From a virus, in the IMG/VR virus record IMGVR_UViG_3300027759_004442, positions 1 to 50,224 of that record: a stretch of DNA of 50,224 bases. One strand, given 5' to 3'. The notes under the pieces were generated by a model that was given only the letters and a program-made list of their open reading frames with translations, was not told the origin of the DNA and searched no databases. A program made the translations under genes and the position numbers. Below are positions 15,766 to 24,574 of the stretch, in pieces (the stretch's first letter is position 1; each line of letters starts with the position of its first letter).

Positions 15766-16562
15766 TATAGTAACGATTGGTTGATACGATCTTGAATCAT
15801 TTTAATTCTCTTCATATCTTGGTCTGCCATTTTACTATATGCTTCACTCTTAGACAACAACCATTCATATTCAAACCGCTGTCCTTTAGACAATGCCCTC
15901 GTCAAGTTTTTTAATGTAATGGACGGATCAAAAATAGCATATCGCGTTTCAAATTTATCTAAAAGGCCTTCGGAGTGTAGTTTTTTCATAAAACTCAACG
16001 ATTCTACAGTTACCGCTCCACCCAAACACGCTTTCATACCCTTCTCTTTGGCAATTGCGAACACTCGTTTAGCGTGTTTATAAACTTCATCACTATTAAC
16101 ATAGGTTCTATCCTTGTTCATAGAAGATACTAAATCTACTCTGCCAACTGTCACTCCATATAAGCTTTCAGCTTGCTCAGTAGCTAATATTTCTTCTATT
16201 GCATTAACTGCACTAATAGTTTCTATGTTTACATTAATCTGAAGAGTATCTACAATATCTTTCTCAATGTACGTGTGCACAGAATCAATAAATTTTTTCA
16301 AGGCAAATGGGGACTCTACCATAGGAGCTACAATTCCCTTTACTCCAATTATCAAGGAATCTTTTAAATCACGAATAGCTTCTGGTCCACCAATCTTTAG
16401 TGTAACCTTTGTTTTTGCTTCGTTACACACTTGTTTTAAACGAATAGTTTCGTTAAATGTTGCCCCCTCATCTTCAAAACTGGTTTTGATACCAATTAGT
16501 CCATCGTTCTCTACCATGTCTGTTAAAATTTTAACGCATGTTGATTCTCTAGTATTCATCAT
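15765..16562 (-). CDS. HpcH/HpaI aldolase/citrate lyase-like protein
   Basis: About 265 residues; two ATGs open the frame and the second (16559) sits better behind GAGG. The pattern fits the TIM-barrel HpcH/HpaI or citrate-lyase-beta superfamily: IGIKTSFEDEGA, LKIGG, GIVAPMVESPFALKKFI, INVNIETISAV and YGVTVGRVDLV, with acidic metal-binding residues in MVES and GRVDL. These enzymes make or split C-C bonds next to pyruvate or acetyl-CoA. In this operon it could supply or consume a ketoacid for the TPP enzymes or build a branched/carbocyclic sugar. The tail after residue 225 is rich in Lys and Met and probably helical. Confidence 0.7.
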   Translation of the reverse strand: MMNTRESTCVKILTDMVENDGLIGIKTSFEDEGATFNETIRLKQVCNEAKTKVTLKIGGPEAIRDLKDSLIIGVKGIVAPMVESPFALKKFIDSVHTYIEKDIVDTLQINVNIETISAVNAIEEILATEQAESLYGVTVGRVDLVSSMNKDRTYVNSDEVYKHAKRVFAIAKEKGMKACLGGAVTVESLSFMKKLHSEGLLDKFETRYAIFDPSITLKNLTRALSKGQRFEYEWLLSKSEAYSKMADQDMKRIKMIQDRINQSLL

Positions 16563-16586
16563 AACCTCAGTATTAATGTTAATCTT

Positions 16587-17117
16587 TTATTTAGCTAAGT
16601 CTGCGTGTTCCACCAATATAGTATTTCTACCATCAGTGCGATTTAATGCCATCAAGTATGATGGAACAATTTGTTCCGCGTCTAGTAATTCTATCACATC
16701 TGTGTTTTTTAACATCAAGCGAAATGCTTCGGTAAAATTACCCTTATGTTGACACTGGGGGTCTACGGGCTTCTCGCTACCTACAGATACTCGTATAATA
16801 ACTTTGGGCGCACATTTTCCATCGGACATGGTTATAAATTTATCCAAGTGATTTACAATTTGATCAACTCCCATCAACAAAAAGTTCCATCGTGGATAGG
16901 TTGATACAGGAATCATTCCTTCAATAGCCATACCGTTCGCCAATCCACTTTGAAAATATTCAGCAATAGGTAATTCCATCCGTTTGTTTTCTGGAAGATG
17001 TTTGAGTGATTCATACAACCCCGTTCCTTCATATTCTACTGCTTGACCTATGAATATTGTTTTTGGGTGCTCTGCTAATAGACTCATTGCCTTTTTCAAT
17101 TCTTCTAAGTATTTCAT
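16587..17117 (-). CDS. TPP-dependent dehydrogenase E1 beta-like subunit (pyrimidine domain)
   Basis: 176 residues, matching only the pyrimidine-binding domain of E1-beta/transketolase proteins (normally about 325 residues for full E1 beta). ELPIAEYFQSGLANGMAIEGMIPV corresponds to the conserved TPP-contact helix with its acidic residue, and TYPRWNFLLMGVDQIVNHLDK to the following segment. The C-terminal transketolase domain is missing, so this is a minimal beta chain. It starts 2 bases after the stop of the alpha-like gene at 17120, and the two should form one alpha/beta enzyme. Minimal E1-like pairs occur in polysaccharide clusters; the substrate is unknown. Confidence 0.75.
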   Translation of the reverse strand: MKYLEELKKAMSLLAEHPKTIFIGQAVEYEGTGLYESLKHLPENKRMELPIAEYFQSGLANGMAIEGMIPVSTYPRWNFLLMGVDQIVNHLDKFITMSDGKCAPKVIIRVSVGSEKPVDPQCQHKGNFTEAFRLMLKNTDVIELLDAEQIVPSYLMALNRTDGRNTILVEHADLAK

Positions 17118-17119
17118 AA

Positions 17120-17749
17120 TTAAAATTGAACCCTCATCCCAGCACCCGCATGGGGATACTTGTCGTTAGAGTATTGGTAGTAATATAGATTTTTCTGTTT
17201 CACTACACCGCCTGTATATTCCCCTTCAAGAAAGTACGGCGTCTCTCTACCCCAGATACTAGGTGTGGGTGTACACACAGATTTCCGATTGTCCTCTACA
17301 ACAAACGTAATAGGTAAGTCATGATTCACACTGTACTTATATGCCTCATGAAACGCACCAGTTTCTGCGCTCATATCACCCACCCAACACCATACTCTAT
17401 TAGATTTACCCTGCAATTTTATGGCGAATGCAATTCCCGCTGCTATAGAAGGTATTCCTCCTACAATTGAACTGCAAATGAACTTGTATTCAGGTAGATT
17501 CATTACCATTGATTTACCATCCATAATAGTTTTCTTTACAAGTTCTTTTGGTATACCCTTCAACAATGCTTGGTAGTGATTTCTCCATGTACAACACACC
17601 CAATCATTTTCTATATCAATATCATTAAATACTTCTGTTATGAGTTCTTCATTTCCAGAGTACAAATGAACAGGTGCTTTAATTTTCCCTTGATTAAAAA
17701 TATTTCCTATGTCCGTTTCAAAAGAAATTAATTCGTTTTTAGTTACCAT
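17120..17749 (-). CDS. TPP-dependent dehydrogenase E1 alpha-like subunit
   Basis: 209 residues, the diphosphate-binding domain of E1-alpha/transketolase proteins. SSIVGGIPSIAAGIAFAIK precedes the Mg-TPP motif, which starts at GDMSAETGAFHEAYKYS and ends in VVEDN; the usual GDG is GDM here. CTPTPSIWGRE follows as in E1 alpha. It is much shorter than pyruvate dehydrogenase E1 alpha (about 360), lacking the N-terminal and C-terminal extensions. With its beta partner it probably generates an active aldehyde from a ketoacid and transfers it to a sugar intermediate. A sigma70-like promoter lies just upstream at 17793-17821. Confidence 0.78.
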   Translation of the reverse strand: MVTKNELISFETDIGNIFNQGKIKAPVHLYSGNEELITEVFNDIDIENDWVCCTWRNHYQALLKGIPKELVKKTIMDGKSMVMNLPEYKFICSSIVGGIPSIAAGIAFAIKLQGKSNRVWCWVGDMSAETGAFHEAYKYSVNHDLPITFVVEDNRKSVCTPTPSIWGRETPYFLEGEYTGGVVKQKNLYYYQYSNDKYPHAGAGMRVQF

Positions 17750-17792
17750 ATAAAATTATCTTCGTATAATTGTTTTGTGTTCACCATCATAT

Positions 17793-17821
17793 AAATTAAC
17801 CACTTCCCCCTCAATTGTCAA
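17793..17821 (-). promoter_or_regulatory. sigma70-like promoter inside the sugar cluster
   Basis: TTGACA (17821-17816), a 17-base spacer and TAATTT (17798-17793) on the minus strand, in the 68-base gap before the E1-alpha-like gene. The -10 box is weaker than in the other copies, but the perfect -35 and identical spacing suggest a re-initiation point that splits the cluster into two transcripts. Confidence 0.55.
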
Positions 17822-18549
17822 GTAGTATCGTGCGAGATTCTAACCATATCATATAATGGAGTTATTGACGGTAATATAAATTCAATTTTATTGTCTAAAC
17901 AATAATCATATACTGCACATTCTATAGCATAGTTATAATTTTTATTTCTAAGATGCACACTGTTATAGAAATATTCATCTATGTTATTAAAAAACTCCGT
18001 CATAATTGTACTTTGATGAGTATCTGCAATTTTCCAAATATCAAATACTGTACGCTGGTCAATCGCTGGAATTACTACTTGTGGCACAGAGAACGATTCA
18101 ACATCCAACTTATTATTGAACTTCAAATCAAATCTAGTAAAGAAATATTTATCATATTCTCCAAAACTTTTAGCTACATTGAATATTTTATGTTGACCAT
18201 AAAAATAATTTTTCAATGCCATAAATGGAGGTGGAATATGTATTCCATACTTTGAATATATTTCACTGGCCCAATGGTCTGCGCCATTATCTGTTTCTAC
18301 AATTAAATGTTTTGGATTGTATGCTTTTTTGATACCATCAATGTCGGCAGTTCTACTTGAAATTTCCTCAAGCTGCCCATCCAATCTGAATTGATAGCCA
18401 TTCCACCAAGAACCAGTTTTTGAATTAATTCTATCCCACGTATGTATAAAAATATCTCCCGGCGCTACCGAGAAAATATTATCAAAAAACGCTTGGTGGC
18501 ACTGTCTCCATGTTCTGGAATGTCCATGTAATATGTAGGCTATTTTCAC
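17818..18549 (-). CDS. Putative glycosyltransferase-like protein (GT-A type)
   Basis: 243 residues. The N-terminus AYILHGHSRTWRQ and FIHTWDR, and the central FFTRFDLKFNNK (an R-x-D motif common in GT-A enzymes without a strict DxD), match a family often seen in LPS clusters of phages and marine bacteria. No donor can be named. Its 3' end overlaps the -35 box of the promoter at 17816-17821. It follows the RmlB-like gene by 7 bases. Likely a transferase or a glycan-modifying enzyme acting on the cluster's product. Confidence 0.6.
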   Translation of the reverse strand: MKIAYILHGHSRTWRQCHQAFFDNIFSVAPGDIFIHTWDRINSKTGSWWNGYQFRLDGQLEEISSRTADIDGIKKAYNPKHLIVETDNGADHWASEIYSKYGIHIPPPFMALKNYFYGQHKIFNVAKSFGEYDKYFFTRFDLKFNNKLDVESFSVPQVVIPAIDQRTVFDIWKIADTHQSTIMTEFFNNIDEYFYNSVHLRNKNYNYAIECAVYDYCLDNKIEFILPSITPLYDMVRISHDTT

Positions 18550-18556
18550 AGAGGTA

Positions 18557-19513
18557 TCACCAGATGAAATTGTTTTTATAATACTCTACGATATTAAGTA
18601 ATTCATCATCAAATATTGCGGTAGGCTTCCAACCAAGAGCACGAAGTTTAGAATCATCTAATGCATATCGCACATCCATCCCAGGTCTTACTGTAGACAA
18701 ATCAATGTATGAGTCGTAGTCAGAGTCTCCAGTATACAATTCAATGAGCTTTTTTGCTGTTGTTAAATTGTTTTGCTCGAAACCACCACAGATATTATAA
18801 ATTTCGTTGGTAACTTCGGATTCAACAATAGTTATTACCGCGTTAGCAGTATCTTGTGCGTGTAACCAATTTCTAATTGGGGTTCCACCGTTATGCAGTG
18901 GAATTTTTCTTCCTAGTCCAAGGTATTTACATGCTTTCGGAATAAGTTTTTCAATATATTGACCCGCGCCATAATTGTTTGTTGGTCGAATTATTACATA
19001 TGGAATTTTATATGTTCTTGCCCATGCAAGAATTAACATATCTGCTGCGGATTTTGTTGCAGAATATGGATTGGATGGTTTTAACAAATCTAATTCTGTG
19101 TGTGCTCCCTCATCAATATCACCGTATACTTCGTCAGTTGAAAAATGTAATAGCGTTGGAATGTGTCTACCTTCCGAACGATAATTTCTTATAAGTTCAA
19201 GTAAATGATGTACTCCATTTATATTTGAATGTACAAACTCATCACTTTTTACAATAGAATTACCTACATGAGTTTCTGCTGCAGAATTAATTACATAATC
19301 ACATTCATATAAGAATTCGATATCATTAATATCTGTTTGAGAAAATGTAAAGTTTGGGTTTTGTGAAAATTCTTCCAATAATTCTGGTCGAGAAGCATAA
19401 GTAATTTTGTCAACGCCATATACGTACCATCCCTTCTTCAAACATTCTCTGGTTACATATGATCCTATAAATCCTAAGCAACCAGTAACATAAACAATTT
19501 TCTTTTTATTCAT
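18557..19513 (-). CDS. rmlB: dTDP-glucose 4,6-dehydratase (RmlB family)
   Basis: 318 residues, close to the 330-360 of RmlB. TGCLGFIGSYV binds NAD; AAETHV, HFSTDEVYGD (the Thr-Asp-Glu catalytic triplet) and PYSATKSAADML (YxxxK) are all present, followed by RPTNNYG and EKLIP. It should convert dTDP-glucose, made by the RmlA homologue at 6481, into dTDP-4-keto-6-deoxyglucose. AAETHVGNSI differs from the usual AAETHVDRSI, a mild change in the substrate loop. CDP-glucose 4,6-dehydratase is a possible alternative, but STDEVYG favours RmlB. It overlaps the upstream glycosyltransferase gene as ATGA. Confidence 0.9.
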   Translation of the reverse strand: MNKKKIVYVTGCLGFIGSYVTRECLKKGWYVYGVDKITYASRPELLEEFSQNPNFTFSQTDINDIEFLYECDYVINSAAETHVGNSIVKSDEFVHSNINGVHHLLELIRNYRSEGRHIPTLLHFSTDEVYGDIDEGAHTELDLLKPSNPYSATKSAADMLILAWARTYKIPYVIIRPTNNYGAGQYIEKLIPKACKYLGLGRKIPLHNGGTPIRNWLHAQDTANAVITIVESEVTNEIYNICGGFEQNNLTTAKKLIELYTGDSDYDSYIDLSTVRPGMDVRYALDDSKLRALGWKPTAIFDDELLNIVEYYKNNFIW

Positions 19514-20484
19514 ACCTCAAACCCCGCGTTGGTTAAATATTCATTCATTTTAGCTAAAAATACTCTCGGTTTACCTTCTCCCCGCGTGTGTCCTATGAAA
19601 TGAGAAATTTTGGATTTCAAATTTGGTATCCACCCATCCATCTCATCTTCTTGATGAAGTTGCCCAAATCTTGGATGATATCCATAATTCGGTACGACAT
19701 AATATTCTTCCTCATCTAATATATGCGGGGTATTTTTAGATAGTACTATGTTCATTAAACTAAACATAGATTGTTGTTGTGTATCTAATAAAAACCGCTC
19801 ATCACCCCAGATTTCTGTACCATCTTCTCTGTATATGCTTTTAAATAATATAAGAGACAGCAGTTCGTGAAACCTATCTACTGAGAGGAATGCATCATAC
19901 ATAGTTAAATCAATTCCTTGAAACCCCGCATTAAATCCTTGAAACAAGGGATTTCTTGATTGATATCTTTCCGCAAATCCTTCTCCAAACAGTTGACGAA
20001 ATGAATTAAATAATACCTTATCACAATTTACGTTCATGGGTTCTGATATAAGAACGGGTATTTTATTTTTCATGAGTTCTACTATATCCGCAAAATCATA
20101 ATTGATTAATACATCATCGTCGTATATTAAATAATAATCATATAATTTCACTCTCCGCAAATAATGTGCTATGAGGATGTGGTATGCTGCTGGCCACGCA
20201 TCAAATCTATCTACATTTGCATCGGCGTATACAGTTTTCATATAATTCTTTAAAAACTGTCTATCATATGAATGAATGTTTTTAATATGTTTTTCAATTA
20301 ACGCTGCCCATTTAGGATCATCTTGATTCTCTGGATTATTTGGGTCCGTATTATCCCACAGAATATGAAATTCTACCTGTAGTTCTGGGTCTACATTAAA
20401 AATTTTAGTTTGAATCTGATGTAGTGCGAAAAAAGATTGTTTATTCTTACATCTCATCATGTTTGCTATTACTAGTTTATCCAT
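19510..20484 (-). CDS. Putative GT-A glycosyltransferase
   Basis: 324 residues. YYLIYDDDVLINYDF contains a DDD metal-binding motif at the end of the first GT-A half, and the later FNAGFQGIDLTMYDAFL resembles the acceptor loop of stem-less GT-A transferases. Near the C-terminus IGHTRGEGKPR supplies a His/Arg cluster that could bind the diphosphate. No close named family comes to mind. The gene shares a one-base overlap with the next upstream gene and an ATGA overlap with rmlB, so it belongs to the same transcript. Probably a hexosyl- or deoxyhexosyltransferase. Confidence 0.65.
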   Translation of the reverse strand: MDKLVIANMMRCKNKQSFFALHQIQTKIFNVDPELQVEFHILWDNTDPNNPENQDDPKWAALIEKHIKNIHSYDRQFLKNYMKTVYADANVDRFDAWPAAYHILIAHYLRRVKLYDYYLIYDDDVLINYDFADIVELMKNKIPVLISEPMNVNCDKVLFNSFRQLFGEGFAERYQSRNPLFQGFNAGFQGIDLTMYDAFLSVDRFHELLSLILFKSIYREDGTEIWGDERFLLDTQQQSMFSLMNIVLSKNTPHILDEEEYYVVPNYGYHPRFGQLHQEDEMDGWIPNLKSKISHFIGHTRGEGKPRVFLAKMNEYLTNAGFEV

Positions 20485-21500
20485 TAATTACTCCGGAAGT
20501 GTATTGTAAAATTTTCTATCTCGTAAACGCCGATATCTTCTATTGACTGTAGTATATAAGATAACGATTGTAAATATTCTACTGCAGTTGGCGTCAACTT
20601 ATTCGCGTCAAATTCAACTGTTATATTACTTTCATCAACACTGATAAGATTTATATATTCATCTAAGTGTGTATTACTATTATGCGCCACTATCTTTGCT
20701 GGTATGTATCGGTATGGAATACCATTATCCAATGTATATTTCCTCACCATTTCCCAGGCAACTTTCCATTTTAATACGAATAATTTTGACGTAGTTTGCA
20801 TCGCTTCGTCACTTTCTTTTGTTCCTCTAGAAGTTAAACTCCCCATGTGATATACTAAACTATTGCAAGCAAGAACAAAGTTATATCCTGCCATATGCAT
20901 TCTAAGCATTAAATCTGCATCTTCAAAAAAATATGGCTTAAAGGTAATATCAAACCCACCGATGGCATCTATTGAACTCTTATAGCCCGCCATAAAAAAT
21001 CCACCATACGGAGATTCAAAAATATCTTGTGGAAGAAGTTTAATTCGTTCCTCACAAAATTGATTAAATGCATCCAAATCAAATTCACTTATAGACCGAC
21101 CAAAGTTTTTAATAGGTTTTTGTATAGTATCTGGTTCATTATATAATGGGGGTTCTACCGTAACGAAGTTACAAAATTGTGTTTCTGTTACATTGGGTAT
21201 GATATTTTCTAGAAAATTTTTCGCAACAAATGTGTCATCGTGTAAAAACACGAAACATTTTTTACTACAATTATAAAGTGCAAGATTGTATCCCTCGCTG
21301 ACGTACACTCTATGATCCGTTGATACCTCTATCAAATTTTCATCGTCGGAATTTAATATAGCAGCCGTATTATTATCATAAACGATAACTATCTCATTTT
21401 TTGGATACTCCGCGCGTATTGAGTCATATACACCGCGAAGGCGATCTACATCCTTACCAGGAGTTACCAGTAAGAAACTAAAATCACTTAAAGTAAGCAT
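20484..21500 (-). CDS. Family 2 glycosyltransferase with shared C-terminal domain
   Basis: 338 residues from the ATG at 21500, chosen because the GT-A domain starts there (SDFSFLLVTPGKDVDRLRGV) and it overlaps the previous stop by only 17 bases. FLHDDTF is the metal motif, GGFDITFKPYFFEDADLM the ED..L helix of GT2 enzymes, and YHMGSLTSRG a conserved loop. The last 60 residues (ITVEFDANKLTP... YEIENFTIHF) resemble the C-terminus of the transferase at 10362-11630, so the two share an extra domain, perhaps for docking to a common partner or acceptor. Confidence 0.8.
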   Translation of the reverse strand: MLTLSDFSFLLVTPGKDVDRLRGVYDSIRAEYPKNEIVIVYDNNTAAILNSDDENLIEVSTDHRVYVSEGYNLALYNCSKKCFVFLHDDTFVAKNFLENIIPNVTETQFCNFVTVEPPLYNEPDTIQKPIKNFGRSISEFDLDAFNQFCEERIKLLPQDIFESPYGGFFMAGYKSSIDAIGGFDITFKPYFFEDADLMLRMHMAGYNFVLACNSLVYHMGSLTSRGTKESDEAMQTTSKLFVLKWKVAWEMVRKYTLDNGIPYRYIPAKIVAHNSNTHLDEYINLISVDESNITVEFDANKLTPTAVEYLQSLSYILQSIEDIGVYEIENFTIHFRSN

Positions 21501-22326
21501 AACACTTTTCCACAAAAATGTCAAGTTGCTGATTTGTAATTTCTTCAATCCTATTAAGTTCATCATTAAATTCATTTCTAATACTCTTAGCTCTATTTAA
21601 ATCATCTACTCCATATGCGATATACTTATGTAACCAAAATCCAGAAATGTATTCTTCTTTGTCAATTTTGTTAGGAATAACTATAGTATCGGTGTTACAC
21701 ATTAATGCTTGTATCGTGAGATAAGTATAGGTATCATAACAATAAAAACGTTCTACTGAATTAAATAATGAAGACAGCCCCACCACATCGCCAGCCGCAT
21801 GATATGGAATGAAGATACTATCTTTTGGATGTATGTATTGATGTTGTTGGATAATTGATTGTGCCTTTCTAAGTGTCCAACACGATCCGGTTCTCGGCAT
21901 TCTTCGGTCAAAAAATATGTCTTTGTGTGATTCACCAACATACAATAAATTATCAGAATGTTTATAATATTCCTCAGTTTTATATAACGAGACATACCAA
22001 AACCAAAGATCAGAATTTTCCCATGTGTCTATGTGAGGTTTGCTTGGTGGACCGAGAATCCATCGTACCACGTTGGGCGCGTTTAAATAATTTCCATACC
22101 AACTCTCTGGATATATTACTACCACATCATTCAAGTTATCCAGTATTTCTTGTGTTACCATTTTAGTATTATATTTTTCATACACACCAAATTCCTGTGA
22201 GAAATTCAAGGGAATTAAGTATGCGTCATGGCCGCGTTCATTTAGGAGATGACACAGCTTATGGAGAACTTTGAGTCCTCCAATTCCCATGTCAAATCCA
22301 TGTGTACTAATTAAGAATTTTTTCAT
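21484..22326 (-). CDS. GT-B-type glycosyltransferase
   Basis: 280 residues from the ATG at 22326; a longer start would overlap the upstream gene by 80 bases. The N-terminus KKFLISTHGFDMGIGGLKVL is the glycine loop of GT-B enzymes, RWILGPPSKP is a family-typical segment, and FYCYDTYTYLTIQALMCNTDTIVIP is the donor-binding helix in the C-terminal half. The acidic residue expected in the E-x7-E motif is not obvious. It overlaps both neighbours (17 and 20 bases), so it is strongly coupled to them. Donor and acceptor unknown. Confidence 0.65.
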   Translation of the reverse strand: MKKFLISTHGFDMGIGGLKVLHKLCHLLNERGHDAYLIPLNFSQEFGVYEKYNTKMVTQEILDNLNDVVVIYPESWYGNYLNAPNVVRWILGPPSKPHIDTWENSDLWFWYVSLYKTEEYYKHSDNLLYVGESHKDIFFDRRMPRTGSCWTLRKAQSIIQQHQYIHPKDSIFIPYHAAGDVVGLSSLFNSVERFYCYDTYTYLTIQALMCNTDTIVIPNKIDKEEYISGFWLHKYIAYGVDDLNRAKSIRNEFNDELNRIEEITNQQLDIFVEKCYAYFK

Positions 22327-23110
22327 ATAGTGTGTTTTGAGTGTCTGATAAATACCAATCAATGTTTGATGAATGTTTTTCTTCACCCATGCAATGCATG
22401 GAATCTAAAGTATTCGGTAATTCTATAATACGTGGTACATCTAATGCATGTGCTATCACGGCAGGGGAAGTCAGATTAGAAATCATTAGTCCACATGAAT
22501 TGATGGTGGTGAACCATTCATCAAGTGTACTTATCTTAACAAATGGAATGTGTTGATAGGGAAATGCCCGATAATCATCTTCATTTGATGACACAAATAT
22601 AATATCATCTCCATACTGCTCTATAATCTGACTGAATGGGAAATCATCATTTAGCCGTGCTGGATTGTTTCTTCGATGAATTACTACCTTATCAATAAAT
22701 CTCTCATCTATTTTATTATGAGTCATCCATGCATATTCATTTCCAATTGTAAAATTGAATGTATTAGCATACAATTCTGACCAACACGCTTTATATAAAA
22801 AAGGAGAACGAATGTATCCACCCAAATCTACATACCCATCATTCACTAGCTTCAAATTCTTGATTCGAACTGGGGTATTGTTGGTTGAAGTTTGTATTGG
22901 GTCCAATTCATAATCGGTGAGAATAGAAAGTGAACGTATATAACTCTGATTCAATAATATTGGTTTTAATTCTTCATAGGTATTATCAATACCGAATTCC
23001 CACCCAATATCGTACATATGAACATTAGCAGTTGAACTCAGGTGCTTTACAGCAAACAATGAATGTAGAAAATCTCCAAGTTTGCCGCCCATTAAAAAGT
23101 TATTTACCAT
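22307..23110 (-). CDS. Heptosyltransferase-like (GT9-type) protein
   Basis: 267 residues. The N-terminus FLMGGKLGDFLHSLFAVK resembles the G-G/x-G-D loop of GT9 heptosyltransferases. The C-terminal half has VVIHRRNNPARLND, IIFVSSNEDDYRAF and LMISNLTSPAVIAHALDVPRI, the pattern that contacts the ADP-sugar in this fold. Shorter than true WaaC/WaaF (about 320-350). The presence of a GT9-like gene suggests the cluster's product is attached to an LPS-like glycan or at least uses similar donors. It overlaps its neighbours by 11 and 20 bases. Confidence 0.6.
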   Translation of the reverse strand: MVNNFLMGGKLGDFLHSLFAVKHLSSTANVHMYDIGWEFGIDNTYEELKPILLNQSYIRSLSILTDYELDPIQTSTNNTPVRIKNLKLVNDGYVDLGGYIRSPFLYKACWSELYANTFNFTIGNEYAWMTHNKIDERFIDKVVIHRRNNPARLNDDFPFSQIIEQYGDDIIFVSSNEDDYRAFPYQHIPFVKISTLDEWFTTINSCGLMISNLTSPAVIAHALDVPRIIELPNTLDSMHCMGEEKHSSNIDWYLSDTQNTLYEKILN

Positions 23111-23351
23111 ACATTTTTGTTGAACCTTGTTTATATAATTTCTGTAATTTTCCAGTGGATACCATCTCGTTTAATTTCTCATCAATTTCTTGGATGAGGT
23201 CAGTTCTTAAACTGTTTGCAACATTTGTTACTCTAGTAGCATCAGCAATTTGTTTATCTGTAGCATTTTTGTCACGCTTGATATCTTCAGCCATCCAGAT
23301 TCTTGTATTAGTAATAGTTAATTTGTCAATTAAATTGGCGATAGTTTCCAT
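23100..23351 (-). CDS. Small helical protein of the DUF4254 type
   Basis: 83 residues. IANLIDKLTITNTRIWMAED, then the K/R-D...D-x-x-IA...T...N-x-x-R segment and LIQEIDEKL, match the short helical protein often found in polysaccharide gene clusters (DUF4254-like), sometimes between nucleotide-sugar genes. No enzymatic motif is seen. The stop overlaps the start of the GT9-like gene by 11 bases and the start lies 2 bases after the C-methyltransferase stop. Role unknown, perhaps an assembly or regulatory factor for the cluster. Confidence 0.6.
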   Translation of the reverse strand: METIANLIDKLTITNTRIWMAEDIKRDKNATDKQIADATRVTNVANSLRTDLIQEIDEKLNEMVSTGKLQKLYKQGSTKMYGK

Positions 23352-23353
23352 TA

Positions 23354-24574
23354 TTATTTACCTACTATTTCAAATTGTGGACAAGGAACTATAAACTTCC
23401 CCCCATTAGACAAAAACTCAGATTCACGTTTGACAAACTCAGAAATAAAATGCCAAGGTAAAACTAACATATAGTCGGGTTTCATTGCTCGTACTTCTTC
23501 TTCGGAAAGAATAGGGATATTAGTTCCAATAGTTTTCAATCCAAACTTATACGGAGAACGTTCGGCAATAGCGTCAATCAATGTATGGTCCAATCCAAAC
23601 CACTGCAACAACGTGTTACCTTTAGTAGATGCACCATACCCACAAATAATCTTTCCCTTTGCTTTCTCAGCCTTAATAAAGGATACGGTCTGCTCTTTCA
23701 GGTCTTCAATATTTTGCTGAAATGTATTCCATACTTCGATATTATTTAAATCAAAGTATTCACGTTCATAATGTAAAATTGCATTCATTCTAAATCCACA
23801 TACATCGCGTAACGGACCAGTTCCAAATGAATTAGCGCTAGCCGTATACTTTTGTACATACACACGGAAACTTCCACCGTTCACATCATTTAACTCACAG
23901 TCTACTACTTTTAAATTATGTCCAGTAAACAATGACATGATTGACGATAGTGAATAATAATAGGCATGTTCGTGGCATATATTATCAAATGCCAATTGCG
24001 CAAGCATCAGTGGTGTATACGACATCTGTAATACCCAAACACCATCATCATCCAACACAGACTTTATATCTTCTATAAATGGATGTGGGTCCATCAAATC
24101 ATAGAACATAGCAATAGTTGTGATTACCTTTGCCTTTCTATCGCCATACCCAGTACGTTTATACGCATCATAACTAAAATAATCTTGAATAACAATGCCA
24201 TGTTTAGATGATTCTACATGAAAAGAATCTTCCGCGGGATCTATTCCCAACTTTACAAGATTAGAAGGAACTTGACGTAGTAATGTACCGTCATTACAAG
24301 CAATGTCTAACCAAATATCATTATCCTGTAAACTAACGCGAGATACTATCTCTTGTACAATACTACCAAGTTCCTTAGTCATGGTAGCATTGATTCCAGA
24401 ACGATACCAATACTTTCCCCACATTGTATTAGATGGAGGAACTTCAGTTAATCTAACCGCTCCAATACTTTCATCAAGTTCTAAATCCAATGACCACTTA
24501 GTTCTATTTCCATAGTCATCGTCTGACTTAATAAAATCCGAGACGTAATGCTTTCCTATGTTTGTAACTATCAT
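23354..24574 (-). CDS. SAM-dependent sugar C-methyltransferase (TylC3/NovU type)
   Basis: 406 residues from the ATG at 24574, which overlaps the upstream stop as ATGA. WLDIACNDGTLL is the SAM-binding loop, CHEHAYYYSLSSIMSLF and NGGSFRVYV the middle domain with the catalytic His-Glu-His, and GYGASTKGNTLLQWFGLD plus IPILSEEEV the Rossmann-like C-terminal domain. These enzymes put a methyl on C3 (or C5) of 4-keto deoxysugars. The N-terminal domain, which in TylC3 binds zinc through four cysteines, has lost all of them here, although the surrounding fold (YWYRSGINATM) is conserved. The gene directly follows the RfbH-like gene, so a 4-keto-3,6-dideoxysugar is a likely substrate or relative. Confidence 0.85.
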   Translation of the reverse strand: MIVTNIGKHYVSDFIKSDDDYGNRTKWSLDLELDESIGAVRLTEVPPSNTMWGKYWYRSGINATMTKELGSIVQEIVSRVSLQDNDIWLDIACNDGTLLRQVPSNLVKLGIDPAEDSFHVESSKHGIVIQDYFSYDAYKRTGYGDRKAKVITTIAMFYDLMDPHPFIEDIKSVLDDDGVWVLQMSYTPLMLAQLAFDNICHEHAYYYSLSSIMSLFTGHNLKVVDCELNDVNGGSFRVYVQKYTASANSFGTGPLRDVCGFRMNAILHYEREYFDLNNIEVWNTFQQNIEDLKEQTVSFIKAEKAKGKIICGYGASTKGNTLLQWFGLDHTLIDAIAERSPYKFGLKTIGTNIPILSEEEVRAMKPDYMLVLPWHFISEFVKRESEFLSNGGKFIVPCPQFEIVGK

